From: Streptomyces cyaneogriseus subsp. noncyanogenus
GTDB taxonomy: Bacteria > Actinomycetota > Actinomycetes > Streptomycetales > Streptomycetaceae
Assembly (NCBI RefSeq): GCF_000931445.1
Contig: NZ_CP010849.1
Span: forward strand, 1,364,001 to 1,428,000
Direction of reading: 5' to 3'
DNA length: 64,000 nucleotides
In this document: one piece after another, positions 1 through 8,865 of the stretch
Layout: the number at the start of each line of letters is the position of its first letter
Numbering within the stretch: position 1 is the stretch's first letter
Made by a program: the position numbers and the translations under genes
Notes under the pieces: model-generated
Told to the model about the DNA's origin: nothing
Databases searched by the model: none
Seen by the model: the letters and a program-made list of their open reading frames with translations, nothing else

Positions 1-54
1 GTAGGCGGCGATCACCGCGCACTGCACGGCGGCCGCGATCAGGAAGATCCACAT
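1..54 (-). CDS. N-terminus of a small membrane protein (partial, possible immunity protein)
   Basis: Only the first 18 codons are inside the window; the gene continues past base 1. The ATG at 54 has a GGAG eight bases upstream. The peptide starts MWIFLIAAAVQCAVIAAY, a continuous hydrophobic segment that reads as a membrane helix or signal anchor. It lies 18 bp after the stop codon of the large secreted protein at 73-3153, on the same strand, so the two are probably cotranscribed. A small membrane protein directly after a secreted protein with a cationic C-terminal domain is the usual arrangement of an immunity protein. That role is inference; the rest of the gene is not visible. Confidence 0.5.
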   Translation of the reverse strand, partial: MWIFLIAAAVQCAVIAAY

Positions 55-72
55 CGGGAACACTCCGTACGG

Positions 73-3000
73 CTAGAACTTGCAGTTGCTCTTGATGGAG
101 TTGATCCCGAGGATCCCGGCGACGATCTTCCGGCCGTCCGTGGTCAGCTTGTGCCGCTTCAGGTACGTGCGGATGATGTTCGCCGTCTTCTTGAAGCCGA
201 CCTTCTTCACCAGCCGCACGGCGGTGATGACCTTCTTGCTGGATCCCTGCGGGGTGAACCCGTAGACGAAGCTGGCGACCGACGCGGCGCACTTGGTCAC
301 CTTCCAGGCGGTGGACCAGAAGCCGGGGTCGATGACGACCGGGAAGGCGGTGGACTCGGTGAAGTCCACGGTCTGCACGAGGTACCCGTCCCGGACCTCG
401 TAGCGGGTCGGCACGTCGTCGCCGTTCGCGTCCTTGGCCCACGGGGCTTCGAAGAAGCCGACCTGCTCGCGGGGCTGGTCCGGTACGACGGTGAAGAGCT
501 GTCCGTCACCGGGCGTGTCGGCGGCGGCGCGCACCAGGTCGGCGTCGGCTCCGGTGAAGCCCTTCTCCACGGTCACGTACTTGCCGTTGGCCAGCGCCTT
601 GAGCGCGTAGGAGCCGTCCTGCTGCTTGTGCAGGGTGAACTTCTCCCAGGTGCCGGCGCTGTCGCTGCGGGCCCGCAGCATGCCCTGGCGGTCGCCGGTG
701 TAGTTCTTCTCGACGGCGACGTACTTGCCGTTGGCGCCGGACTTCAGCGCGTAGGTGCCGTCGCCGCCCGCTTCGAGGGTGAACTTCTCCCAGGTGCTGT
801 CGGTGGCGGCCGAGGCACGCACCTTGCCCGCCTGGTCGCCGGCGTCGTTGATCCGGGCGGAGAGGTACTTGCCGTTGGCCCCGGCGATCACCGAGACGGT
901 GCCGGTGGGCACCGCGCCGTCCAGGACGGTGACGCTGCCGTCGTCGTGGGTGACGACCTCGACGTCCTCGGGGAGTTGCAGGGCGGTGCGGTAGCTGTGC
1001 GGCGCGGCGGCGTTCTTGATCACCTGGAGGGTGCGCACGCCGCCCTCGGCGGTGGGCTGGGTGACGGTGTCCACGCTCTGGGCGGGGTCGCTGTAGACGA
1101 CGGTGCCGCCGATGCTGGTGCCCTGGGCGGTGCCGCCGGGCAGGCCCAGGCTCGCGTAGCCGCCGTTGCCGTCGGCGATGTCGATCGTGCCGCCCGCGTT
1201 CCACGGGACGCCGACGGTGTTCTCGTCCGTCTTGGCGACGGCGGCGTACCGGCTGTCGCTGGAGGTGGCGGCGGTGACGTCCGCGGCCTCCGAGGCGGCG
1301 TTGGCGTACCCGAGGGTCCTGGTCGCCGCGTCCATCCGCCAGGCCGCGTCGACGTGGAAGGTGGCGGGGGCGGACCAGCCGTTGGCCCAGTGCGTGCCGT
1401 CGTAGGTGGTGGTGCGGAAGCTGTAGGTGTGACCGTCCTTGAGCGTGCCGGCGGGCACCTTGACGGAGGCGGTGGTGCTGGCGGGGACGTAGCCGGAGGT
1501 GACCGTGGCCACGACCTCCTGGGTCGCGACGTCGGTGATCTCGAAGGAGCCGCGGACCTCGTCGTCGGGGTCGGCGTCCTCGGTGGAGAAGCGGAGCGTC
1601 GGCGTCAGGGTGTCGACCCGGTAGATGCCGCCCTCGCTGACGAACGGCGGGCCCGCCTGGAGGTTGGCGCCGTTGCGGGGCCGGTAGTTGTAGGTGACCT
1701 CCAGCTGCGGGATCTTGTCCTCGGCGGCCTCGCCGGAGTAGAAGCGCTTCCAGCCGTAGGTGTCGTTCTCGTCGGCGGCCCGGATGCCGACCGAACCGGT
1801 GTCGGCCTTGGCGCTCGCCCAGGTCCGGGCCAGTTCGGTGACGTCGGCGCTGACGTAGCCGGCGTTGGAGCAGGTGGCGGACCGGGTCTCGGTGGAGGTG
1901 GCGAACTTCTGCTTCCACTCGGGCTGGTTCGCCCAGCGGGTGGCGGTGTCGGCCGGGCCGGTGGCCCAGACCTCCCAGCCGCGCTCCTGGCACGACCAGG
2001 AGTGGTAGTCGTACAGCTTCAGCTTCGCGTCGGTGACCAGCGCGTCGGCGAACGGCGAGGTGCGGAAGGTCAGGAAGGAGCGGGCGACACGGCGGGTGGT
2101 TCCGGCGCTGTCGCCCGGCCAGCCGATCTTCAGGTCGGTGGAGGCGGACTGGTCGGCCGCCTCGCCGCCCTGCACCCAGGTGTCGAACAGCACGTCGAGC
2201 ACGTCGGCGGCCGGGTCGATCGTCACCGGATACCGCGTCCCGGGGTCGGCGAGCCACTCGGGGTCGGGCGTCAGCCGCAGCTCTACGCCGTCGCCGTCCT
2301 GGACGACCTCCATCGGCACGGCGCGCCGGTTGGTGTGCTCCAGCGAGCGCTCGTCCACCGAGGCGTCCCACATGACCGGCGCCGGAATCGTGGACACCTG
2401 TTCGCCGGTGGTCCGGTCGGTGAAGACGAGGGAACCGTCCTCGCCGGCCTCGGCCTTGAGTCCCTCGGTCTTCAGCGGCAGGACGAGGGGCGCACCCCGG
2501 CCGGGCCGGTGCCGGAGGGTGAGGTACTGCTCGAATCCGGTGCGGGTGGCGTCGACGACGAGGTCCGCGCCGGGCACGGCGTCACGGTAGGTGGCGCGGC
2601 TGCCGTCCAGTTCGGGCGCGGGCAGGCCGCCCTTCCACTGCACGGCGATCCGCCGGTCCCCGGAGCCGAGGCTGATCAGGTCCCGGGCGGCGGAGTCGGG
2701 CGCCTGGGCGGCCTGTTCGATGGAACGGGCCCTGGTGCCGCCGGCGCCGGCGAGCGCGAGGTGCTCCGGGTGCGCCTCGGGGCGGACCGTGCCGCCGCTG
2801 TCCCGCTTCAGGTCGACGTCGACGTCGACCCATCTGCCGTTCTCGATCATGCGGATCGGCCCGGCCGCCTGGGTGGTGGTCAGCGTGCCGTCCGGGTTGG
2901 CGTAGGTGGTGGTGGTCTCGGTGCGCTGGTCCAGCACCTCCACCTTCCGGCCGAACGCCTTCGCCGCGGCCAGCGCGGCCTCGGCGGTGGCGGCCTCGGT

Positions 3001-3153
3001 CACCGGCGCCGCCTTCGGCACGGCCGCCTCGGCCGCCGTACCGCGCGCGCCGGGGTGGTCGGTCCCGGCGGCTGCGTACGGCGTCGCCATCAGCACGGCG
3101 GCCGTGGTCAGCATCGCGATACCCGTCGTACGGGTACGCACGCTCCAATGCAC
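73..3153 (-). CDS. Secreted DNRLRE protein with fascin-like beta-trefoil and cationic C-terminal domain
   Basis: This 1026-aa protein starts with a signal peptide (basic MHWSVRTRT, hydrophobic core, AAA-type cleavage region near residue 29). Residues about 318-490 resemble the DNRLRE/TIGR04086-type cell-surface domain (DTWVQGG, FLTFRTS, DVTELARTWA). An Ig/Fn3-like stretch follows to about 610. Residues about 750-890 hold three roughly 48-residue repeats, each with ANGKY..., ...WEKFTL or LFTVV and ...YALK, a fascin-like beta-trefoil. The last 80 residues (about 945-1026) are different: rich in Lys and Arg, two predicted helical stretches, and Cys near 955 and 1024 that could bridge the domain. 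Family members in Streptomyces often continue into RHS repeats; this one does not. Role unknown. The tail is a candidate toxin or antimicrobial domain, which is inference from charge, cysteines and the membrane protein downstream. Confidence 0.8.
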   Translation of the reverse strand: MHWSVRTRTTGIAMLTTAAVLMATPYAAAGTDHPGARGTAAEAAVPKAAPVTEAATAEAALAAAKAFGRKVEVLDQRTETTTTYANPDGTLTTTQAAGPIRMIENGRWVDVDVDLKRDSGGTVRPEAHPEHLALAGAGGTRARSIEQAAQAPDSAARDLISLGSGDRRIAVQWKGGLPAPELDGSRATYRDAVPGADLVVDATRTGFEQYLTLRHRPGRGAPLVLPLKTEGLKAEAGEDGSLVFTDRTTGEQVSTIPAPVMWDASVDERSLEHTNRRAVPMEVVQDGDGVELRLTPDPEWLADPGTRYPVTIDPAADVLDVLFDTWVQGGEAADQSASTDLKIGWPGDSAGTTRRVARSFLTFRTSPFADALVTDAKLKLYDYHSWSCQERGWEVWATGPADTATRWANQPEWKQKFATSTETRSATCSNAGYVSADVTELARTWASAKADTGSVGIRAADENDTYGWKRFYSGEAAEDKIPQLEVTYNYRPRNGANLQAGPPFVSEGGIYRVDTLTPTLRFSTEDADPDDEVRGSFEITDVATQEVVATVTSGYVPASTTASVKVPAGTLKDGHTYSFRTTTYDGTHWANGWSAPATFHVDAAWRMDAATRTLGYANAASEAADVTAATSSDSRYAAVAKTDENTVGVPWNAGGTIDIADGNGGYASLGLPGGTAQGTSIGGTVVYSDPAQSVDTVTQPTAEGGVRTLQVIKNAAAPHSYRTALQLPEDVEVVTHDDGSVTVLDGAVPTGTVSVIAGANGKYLSARINDAGDQAGKVRASAATDSTWEKFTLEAGGDGTYALKSGANGKYVAVEKNYTGDRQGMLRARSDSAGTWEKFTLHKQQDGSYALKALANGKYVTVEKGFTGADADLVRAAADTPGDGQLFTVVPDQPREQVGFFEAPWAKDANGDDVPTRYEVRDGYLVQTVDFTESTAFPVVIDPGFWSTAWKVTKCAASVASFVYGFTPQGSSKKVITAVRLVKKVGFKKTANIIRTYLKRHKLTTDGRKIVAGILGINSIKSNCKF

Positions 3154-3336
3154 TTGTTTTTCCCCTCAAACATCACGAAGTCGGCGCCTGGACGCGATTG
3201 CGAACAGAACGCCGACATGTGTGTTGATCATACATTCACTGTGAAGTGTCCATGGAAAAAGCGAGTGCGCGACCGGCAGTGGAAACGGGGACGGCGGAAC
3301 CGGCCTCCCGGCGGGCGGGCGGCCGGTGACACTCCG

Positions 3337-3522
3337 TCAGCGCAGGGGCACGTGGCACCATGAGGAGTCGATGGTGCCGGTGCAGACCGTCGGGGAGGTC
3401 TCGGCCTCGTAGTGGACGGGGGCGGCCTGCGCCGCGGTGCCGGACAGCGCGACGAGTGTGCCGGCCGGCAGACCGGCGCAGGCGATGACCGGCCGCAGCG
3501 AAGTGAGGGGTCTCAGGCGCAT
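3337..3522 (-). pseudogene. Truncated secreted carbohydrate-binding protein (signal peptide plus start of CBM)
   Basis: An ATG at 3522 with a GGGGA about seven bases upstream opens a 61-codon frame. It has a signal peptide (MRLRPLTSLRP, hydrophobic core, AQAAP cleavage site) and then VHYEAETSPTVCTGTIDSSW. That last part matches the first strand of CBM6/CBM35-type modules of secreted Streptomyces glycoside hydrolases and lyases (YEAE...C.GTIDS). After TIDSSW the frame gives six unrelated residues and stops, and I see no continuation in other frames before the next gene at 3153. It therefore looks like the decayed 5' end of a secreted carbohydrase. The promoter-side operator at 3642-3655 remains. 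A real 61-aa secreted peptide is the alternative. Confidence 0.55.
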
Positions 3523-3641
3523 CGTTCGTCCCCAGGGGGTGGGGTGGACCGGCCGGCTCCCGTGGGGGCGGATGCCGGCCGGTGGACGGCCGTGCCCGTG
3601 ACGCTCGGGCGCCTGCTCCCGTCCGGACGGGACAGGCGAGG

Positions 3642-3655
3642 GGAAAGCGCTTTCC
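3642..3655 (-). promoter_or_regulatory. LacI-family operator-like palindrome
   Basis: GGAAAGCGCTTTCC is a perfect 14-bp palindrome with the central GC typical of LacI/GalR-family operators (compare CebR and BxlR sites). It lies about 120 bp upstream of the truncated carbohydrate-binding gene. This fits substrate-induced control of the former enzyme. The rest of 3523-3933 holds no gene that I can support, only the promoter region of the next gene. Confidence 0.5.
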
Positions 3656-3933
3656 GAGGACGCTAGAGGCGTTGCCGTGAACGCGTCAATAGTCGTGTAC
3701 TTGATCGCCATTCAGGAACATGGACGATTGCGACCTCGACGGCGGCCGGAACCGCCCACGAGAGGCTCGCGGGCGCCACCCCTCCCCGTCACCCGGCCGG
3801 CGCCCCTCGACCGCCCCTTCTTTACCCATCCTTTGCCCGGAGCGGGCCACTCGGTCCTGCATGAACGGTTGTGAGCGTCCGCTCGTCGCGCGGTCCCCCG
3901 TCGCCTGGCCGATCGTGGAAGGGAGGTGAACCG

Positions 3934-5376
3934 ATGACCGAGGTGCTCCTGCTGCTGGTGGCGATCCTGCTGTCGCTCGCGTGCGGTGCCTTCGTCGCGG
4001 CGGAGTTCTCGCTGACGACCGTCGAACGCGGGGAGCTGGAGCGCGCCGCGGCGCGCGGCGAACGGGGTGCCGCGGGCGCCCTGAAGGCCGTACGGAATCT
4101 GACCTTCCAGCTCTCCGGGGCGCAGCTCGGCATCACGGTCACCAATCTGGTGGTCGGCATGCTCGCCGAGCCCTCGATCGCCGCGCTGCTCGCGGGCCCG
4201 CTCCAGGACGCCGGCGTCTCCCGCACCGCGGCCCGTTCCCTGGCGCTGGTGCTGGGCACGGCCCTGTCGACGGTGTTCCTGATGGTGGTCGGCGAGCTGG
4301 TGCCCAAGAACTGGGCGATCTCCTCGCCGCTGGCGGTGGCCCGGCGGGTGGGCAATCCACAGCGCTGGTTCAGCGCCGCCTTCCGGCCCTTCATCACCCA
4401 TCTGAACAACATGGCCAACCGGGTGGTGCGGCGGCTGGGCGTGCAGCCCACGGAGGAGCTGGCCGCCGCGCGGGGCCCGCAGGAGCTGGCGGCCCTGGCC
4501 CGGCACTCCGCCAAGGAGGGCGCCCTGGAGGCCGACACCGCGGAGCTGTTCGTGCGCACGCTGAACCTCGCCGATCTGACCGCCGAGAACGTGATGACCC
4601 CGCGCGTGCAGGTGGTCGCCCTGGAGGCCCGGGCGACCTGCGAGGACGTGGCGAACGCGACCCGGGCGACCGGCCTGTCCCGGTTCCCCGTCTACCGCGA
4701 CACCCTCGACGCGGTGGTGGGGACCGCGCACATCAAGGACGTACTGGCGGTGCCCGCCCAGCGGCGGCCCCGGGTGCCGGTCTCCGAGCTGATGCGCGAG
4801 CCCCTGCTCGTCCCGGCGACCCTCACCGTCGACCGGCTGCTCGACCGGCTCTCCGGGCGGCGCACCATGGCCGTGGTGATCGACGAGTACGGCGGGACGG
4901 CGGGGGTGGCCACGCTGGAGGACATCGTGGAGGAGGTCGTCGGCGAGGTCCGCGACGAGCACGACCCGCACGAGACGCCCGAGCTGGATCCGGCCGGCAC
5001 GGACGAGCTCGGGCGTCTGCTGTACCGGGCCGACGGCGCGGCCCGGGTGGACCGGCTCGCGGGGGTCGGCTTCCGGGTGCCGGAGGGGCCGTACGAGACG
5101 CTGGCCGGGCTGGTCGCGCACGCGCTGGGGCGCATCCCGGCGGCCGGTGACACGGTCCTTGTCGCCGGCTGGCGGCTGGACGTGGTGGACGCCACCGGCC
5201 GCCGGGCCGCCCGCGTCCTGCTGCACGCGCCGCCGCCGGACGAGATGGCGCCGGGCGGCCTCCAGGAGGTGCGCGCCGCGGGCCGGCTCCGCCGTCCCCG
5301 GCACCCCGAGGACCGCGGAACCCGCGGGGGCCACGGGCGTCACGGGCGCCGCGGGACCGAGGAGGCCGGGCGATGA
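3934..5376 (+). CDS. CNNM/CorC-type (hemolysin-family) membrane protein
   Basis: The 480-aa product has a DUF21/CNNM membrane domain (residues 1 to about 190), two CBS domains (about 210-330; VMTPRV...FPVYRD and VIDEYGGTAGVATLEDIVEE) and a C-terminal CorC/HlyC domain ending in a basic tail. Members of this family are membrane proteins linked to Mg2+/Co2+ export or its control, with the CBS pair binding nucleotide. The start at 3934 is chosen because GGGAGG sits seven bases upstream; longer frames have no such site. The stop overlaps the next start (ATGA), so it is translationally coupled to its paralogue. Confidence 0.88.
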   Translation: MTEVLLLLVAILLSLACGAFVAAEFSLTTVERGELERAAARGERGAAGALKAVRNLTFQLSGAQLGITVTNLVVGMLAEPSIAALLAGPLQDAGVSRTAARSLALVLGTALSTVFLMVVGELVPKNWAISSPLAVARRVGNPQRWFSAAFRPFITHLNNMANRVVRRLGVQPTEELAAARGPQELAALARHSAKEGALEADTAELFVRTLNLADLTAENVMTPRVQVVALEARATCEDVANATRATGLSRFPVYRDTLDAVVGTAHIKDVLAVPAQRRPRVPVSELMREPLLVPATLTVDRLLDRLSGRRTMAVVIDEYGGTAGVATLEDIVEEVVGEVRDEHDPHETPELDPAGTDELGRLLYRADGAARVDRLAGVGFRVPEGPYETLAGLVAHALGRIPAAGDTVLVAGWRLDVVDATGRRAARVLLHAPPPDEMAPGGLQEVRAAGRLRRPRHPEDRGTRGGHGRHGRRGTEEAGR

Positions 5377-6386
5377 CCGCCGTACAGCTTCTGATCGGTC
5401 TGGCGACGCTGGTCGTCAACGCCTTCTTCGTGGGGGCCGAGTTCGCGCTGATCTCCGTGCGCCGCAGCCAGGTCGAGCCGTACGCGGAGCTGGGCGACCG
5501 CCGGGCGCGCAGCGTGCTGTGGGGTCTGGAGCACGTGTCCGCGCTGATGGCGGCGGCGCAGCTCGGCATCACGCTGTGCACCCTGGTCCTCGGTGTGGTC
5601 GCCGAGCCCGCCATCGCGCATCTGCTGGAGCCGGCGTTCCACGCGCTGGGCGTGCCGAGCGGCGCCGGGCACGCGGTCTCCTTCGTGATCGCCCTGGCCC
5701 TGGCCACCTATCTGCACATGCTGCTCGGCGAGATGGTGCCGAAGAACATCGCCCTCGCGGAACCGGTGCGCAGCGCGCTGCTGCTGGGCCCGCCGCTGGT
5801 GGCGCTCTCCCGGGCGCTGCGCCCGGTGATCTTCACCGTCAACGCCTTCGCCAACGCCCTGCTCAAACTGCTCCGGGTCCAGACCAGGGACGAGGTGTCG
5901 GCCACCTTCACCGACACCGAGCTGGCCGAGATCGTCAAGGACGCCAGCGAGGCCGGGCTCATCGACGACCGGGCCCAGGAACGGCTGCACGACGCGCTGG
6001 AGCTGGGCCGGCGGCCGGTGCGCGACGTGGTGCTGCCGCTGGAGCGCGTGGTGCACGCGCGGGTGGGCGTCACGCCGGAGCAGCTCGAGCAGCTCTCGGC
6101 CGAGTCCGGCTTCTCCCGCTTCCCGGTGGTGGACGAGGGACGGCGGATCGTGGGCTACCTGCATGTGAAGGACGCGCTGGACGCCACCCCGCGGGACCTG
6201 CCGTTCCGGCGCCGGGACATGCGGCCCATCGCGCGGGTGCGGGAGAGCACGCCGCTGGACGACGTGCTCACCGCCATGCGGCGCAGCCGCACCCACCTGG
6301 CGGCCGTGCTCGGCGCCGACGGGCGCCTGGCCGGGCTGGTCACCATGGAGGACGTACTGCGGGAGCTGTTCGGGCAGCGGACCTGA
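5373..6386 (+). CDS. Second CNNM/CorC-type membrane protein
   Basis: This 337-aa paralogue of the preceding gene starts inside its stop codon (ATGA). It keeps the DUF21 membrane domain (NAFFVGAEFALISVRRSQ; LGEMVPKNIALAEP) and the two CBS motifs (FSRFPVVDEGRRIVGYLHVKD and LVTMEDVLRELFG). It ends right after the CBS pair, lacking the CorC/HlyC domain. Paired long and short copies are common in actinomycetes and may form a heteromeric complex; that is inference. Confidence 0.88.
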   Translation: MTAVQLLIGLATLVVNAFFVGAEFALISVRRSQVEPYAELGDRRARSVLWGLEHVSALMAAAQLGITLCTLVLGVVAEPAIAHLLEPAFHALGVPSGAGHAVSFVIALALATYLHMLLGEMVPKNIALAEPVRSALLLGPPLVALSRALRPVIFTVNAFANALLKLLRVQTRDEVSATFTDTELAEIVKDASEAGLIDDRAQERLHDALELGRRPVRDVVLPLERVVHARVGVTPEQLEQLSAESGFSRFPVVDEGRRIVGYLHVKDALDATPRDLPFRRRDMRPIARVRESTPLDDVLTAMRRSRTHLAAVLGADGRLAGLVTMEDVLRELFGQRT

Positions 6387-6530
6387 GGGCGGGTCTCCGG
6401 CCCGGGTCTCCGTCTCCGGGTCTCCGTCTCCGGGTCGGGGGCGGGGGCGTGGTCACGGCGGCGGGCTCCGGGGAGCCGCAGGGCGGGGCGGGCCGGGGCG
6501 ACCGACCGGCGGGTATGTGGCCGGGATAGC

Positions 6531-7325
6531 ATGTCCGTCGCCATGCAGACGAACCCCACCTACACCAGCCTCGTCGCGGTCGGCGACTCCTTCACCGAGG
6601 GCATGTCGGACCTGCTGCCGGACGGCACCTACCGGGGCTGGGCCGATCTCCTCGCCGCGCGGATGGCGGCCGTCACCCCCGGCTTTCGGTACGCCAATCT
6701 CGCGGTGCGCGGGAAGCTGATCGGGCAGATCGTCGACGAGCAGGTGGACGTGGCGGCGGCCATGGGCGCCGATGTGATCACGCTGGTGGGCGGGCTCAAC
6801 GACACCCTGCGGCCCAAGTGCGACATGGGGCGGGTGCGCGCTGCGCTGACCGAGGCCGTGGAGCGGCTGGCGCCCGGGTGCAAGCAGCTCGTGCTGATGC
6901 GCAGCCCGGGCCGCCAGGGGCCGGTGCTGGAGCGCTTCAGGCCGCGCATGGAGGCGCTGTACGCCTGCATCGACGACCTCGCCGCCCGGCACGACGCCCT
7001 CGTGGTCGACCTGTACGGGGCGCCCGCGCTGGCCGACCCGCGGCTGTGGGACGTGGACCGGCTGCACCTGACCGCCGAGGGGCACCGCCGGGTCGCGGAG
7101 GCGGTGTGGCAGGCCCTCGGTTACGAGCCGGAGGACCCCGACTGGCACACGCCGATGCCGGCGACCCTGCCGCCGGGCTGGTTCACGCGGCGGGTCACCG
7201 ACGCCCGGTTCGCCCGCCGGCACCTGCTGCCGTGGATCGGCCGCCGGCTGACCGGCCGCTCCTCCGGGGACGGCCGCCCGGCGAAGCGGCCGGAGCTGCT
7301 GCCCTACGAGGGGCCGCTCGCCTGA
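6531..7325 (+). CDS. SGNH/GDSL-family hydrolase
   Basis: The 264-aa protein has SGNH block I (VAVGDSFTEGM, Ser nucleophile), block III (GGLNDT) and block V (VDRLHLTAEGH, Asp and His). There is no signal peptide, so it is a cytoplasmic esterase or lipase-like enzyme of unknown substrate. The ATG at 6543 (MQTNPTYTS) is an equally good start; neither has a clear Shine-Dalgarno. It precedes purB in the same direction. Confidence 0.82.
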   Translation: MSVAMQTNPTYTSLVAVGDSFTEGMSDLLPDGTYRGWADLLAARMAAVTPGFRYANLAVRGKLIGQIVDEQVDVAAAMGADVITLVGGLNDTLRPKCDMGRVRAALTEAVERLAPGCKQLVLMRSPGRQGPVLERFRPRMEALYACIDDLAARHDALVVDLYGAPALADPRLWDVDRLHLTAEGHRRVAEAVWQALGYEPEDPDWHTPMPATLPPGWFTRRVTDARFARRHLLPWIGRRLTGRSSGDGRPAKRPELLPYEGPLA

Positions 7326-7408
7326 GCGCGGCCGCCCGCCCCCCGGTGAGGTGCCTCTCGTAGCTTCCGCCAAAGAGCCCCGTGGCGCTGGCCTGCACGA
7401 ACCGCCAG

Positions 7409-7422
7409 TAGAATCCGTACAC
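7409..7422 (+). promoter_or_regulatory. Putative leaderless -10 box of purB
   Basis: TAGAAT at 7409-7414 ends eight bases before the GTG start of purB, and no Shine-Dalgarno is present. A transcript starting about 7 nt after this box would be leaderless or nearly so. I could not find a convincing -35. Confidence 0.4.
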
Positions 7423-8865
7423 GTGACTTCCGCTCCCGCCAAGCCCCGCATCCCGAACGTCCTCGCCGGACGGTACGCCTCCGCCGAGCTCGCCACGCTC
7501 TGGTCGCCCGAGCAGAAGGTGAAGCTGGAGCGGCAGCTCTGGCTCGCCGTGCTGCGGGCCCAGAAGGACCTCGGCATCGAGGTGCCCGACGAGGCGATCG
7601 CCGACTACGAGCGCGTCCTCGACCAGGTCGACCTGGCCTCCATCGCCGAGCGCGAGAAGGTCACCCGGCACGACGTGAAGGCGCGGATCGAGGAGTTCAA
7701 CGACCTCGCCGGGCACGAGCACGTGCACAAGGGCATGACCTCCCGCGACCTGACGGAGAACGTCGAGCAGCTCCAGATCCGGCGTTCGCTGGAGCTGATG
7801 CGCGACCGCACCGTCGCCGTCCTCGCCCGCCTGGGCAAGCTCGCCGGCGAGTACGGCGAGCTGGTCATGGCCGGCCGCTCGCACAACGTGGCCGCGCAGG
7901 CCACGACGCTGGGCAAGCGCTTCGCCACCGCCGCCGACGAGCTGCTCGTGGCCTACGGCCGCGTCGAGGAGCTGCTGGGCCGCTACCCGCTGCGCGGCAT
8001 CAAGGGCCCGGTGGGCACCGCGCAGGACATGCTGGACCTGCTCGGCGGGGACGCGGCCAAGCTGGCGGAGCTGGAGCGCCGCATCGCCGGGCACCTGGGC
8101 TTCTCGGACGCCTTCACCTCGGTCGGCCAGGTCTACCCGCGCTCGCTCGACTACGAGGTCGTCACCACGCTGGTGCAACTGGCGGCGGCGCCGTCGTCGC
8201 TGGCGAAGACGGTCCGGCTGATGGCCGGGCACGAGCTGGTCACCGAGGGCTTCAAGCCCGGGCAGGTCGGCTCCTCCGCGATGCCGCACAAGATGAACAC
8301 CCGCTCCTGCGAGCGCGTCAACGGCCTGATGGTGATCCTGCGCGGCTACGCCTCGATGACCGGCGAGCTGGCGGGCGACCAGTGGAACGAGGGCGACGTG
8401 TCCTGCTCGGTGGTGCGCCGGGTCGCGCTGCCGGACGCCTTCTTCGCGCTGGACGGTCTGCTGGAGACGTTCCTGACCGTGCTCGACGAGTTCGGCGCCT
8501 TCCCTGCCGTCGTCGCCCGGGAGCTGGACCGCTACCTGCCGTTCCTGGCCACGACCAAGGTGCTGATGGCCTCGGTGCGCGCGGGCGTCGGCCGCGAGGT
8601 CGCGCACGAGGCGATCAAGGAGAACGCCGTCGCCTGCGCCCTCGCCATGCGGGAGCAGGGCGCCGAGCGCAACGAGCTGCTCGACCGGCTCGCCGCCGAC
8701 GAGCGCATCCCGCTCGACCGCGCCGAGCTGGACGCGCTGATGGCCGACAAGCTGTCCTTCACCGGTGCCGCGGCCGATCAGGTCGCCGCCGTCGTCGGCC
8801 GGGTCGAGGAGATCGTGAAGCAGCGCCCGGAGGCCGCCGGTTACACCCCGGGAGCGATCCTCTGA
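7423..8865 (+). CDS. purB: Adenylosuccinate lyase
   Basis: PurB cleaves SAICAR to AICAR and adenylosuccinate to AMP, releasing fumarate, in purine synthesis. The 480-aa product begins VTSAPAKPRIPNVLAGRYAS and carries the fumarase/lyase signature GSSAMPHKMNTRSCE (around residue 285) and the upstream HDVKARIEEF and KGMTSRDLTEN catalytic regions. The GTG at 7423 is chosen because it follows a -10-like box and matches the usual N-terminus; in-frame codons further upstream would precede the predicted transcript start. Its TGA overlaps the start of the DNA glycosylase. Confidence 0.96.
   Translation: MTSAPAKPRIPNVLAGRYASAELATLWSPEQKVKLERQLWLAVLRAQKDLGIEVPDEAIADYERVLDQVDLASIAEREKVTRHDVKARIEEFNDLAGHEHVHKGMTSRDLTENVEQLQIRRSLELMRDRTVAVLARLGKLAGEYGELVMAGRSHNVAAQATTLGKRFATAADELLVAYGRVEELLGRYPLRGIKGPVGTAQDMLDLLGGDAAKLAELERRIAGHLGFSDAFTSVGQVYPRSLDYEVVTTLVQLAAAPSSLAKTVRLMAGHELVTEGFKPGQVGSSAMPHKMNTRSCERVNGLMVILRGYASMTGELAGDQWNEGDVSCSVVRRVALPDAFFALDGLLETFLTVLDEFGAFPAVVARELDRYLPFLATTKVLMASVRAGVGREVAHEAIKENAVACALAMREQGAERNELLDRLAADERIPLDRAELDALMADKLSFTGAAADQVAAVVGRVEEIVKQRPEAAGYTPGAIL

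Noticed and set aside
151..3363. 1070-codon plus-strand open frame opposite the secreted DNRLRE protein
   Set aside because: Composition is Gly/Val/Arg-rich without domains or start signal; it mirrors GC-biased codons of the real gene.
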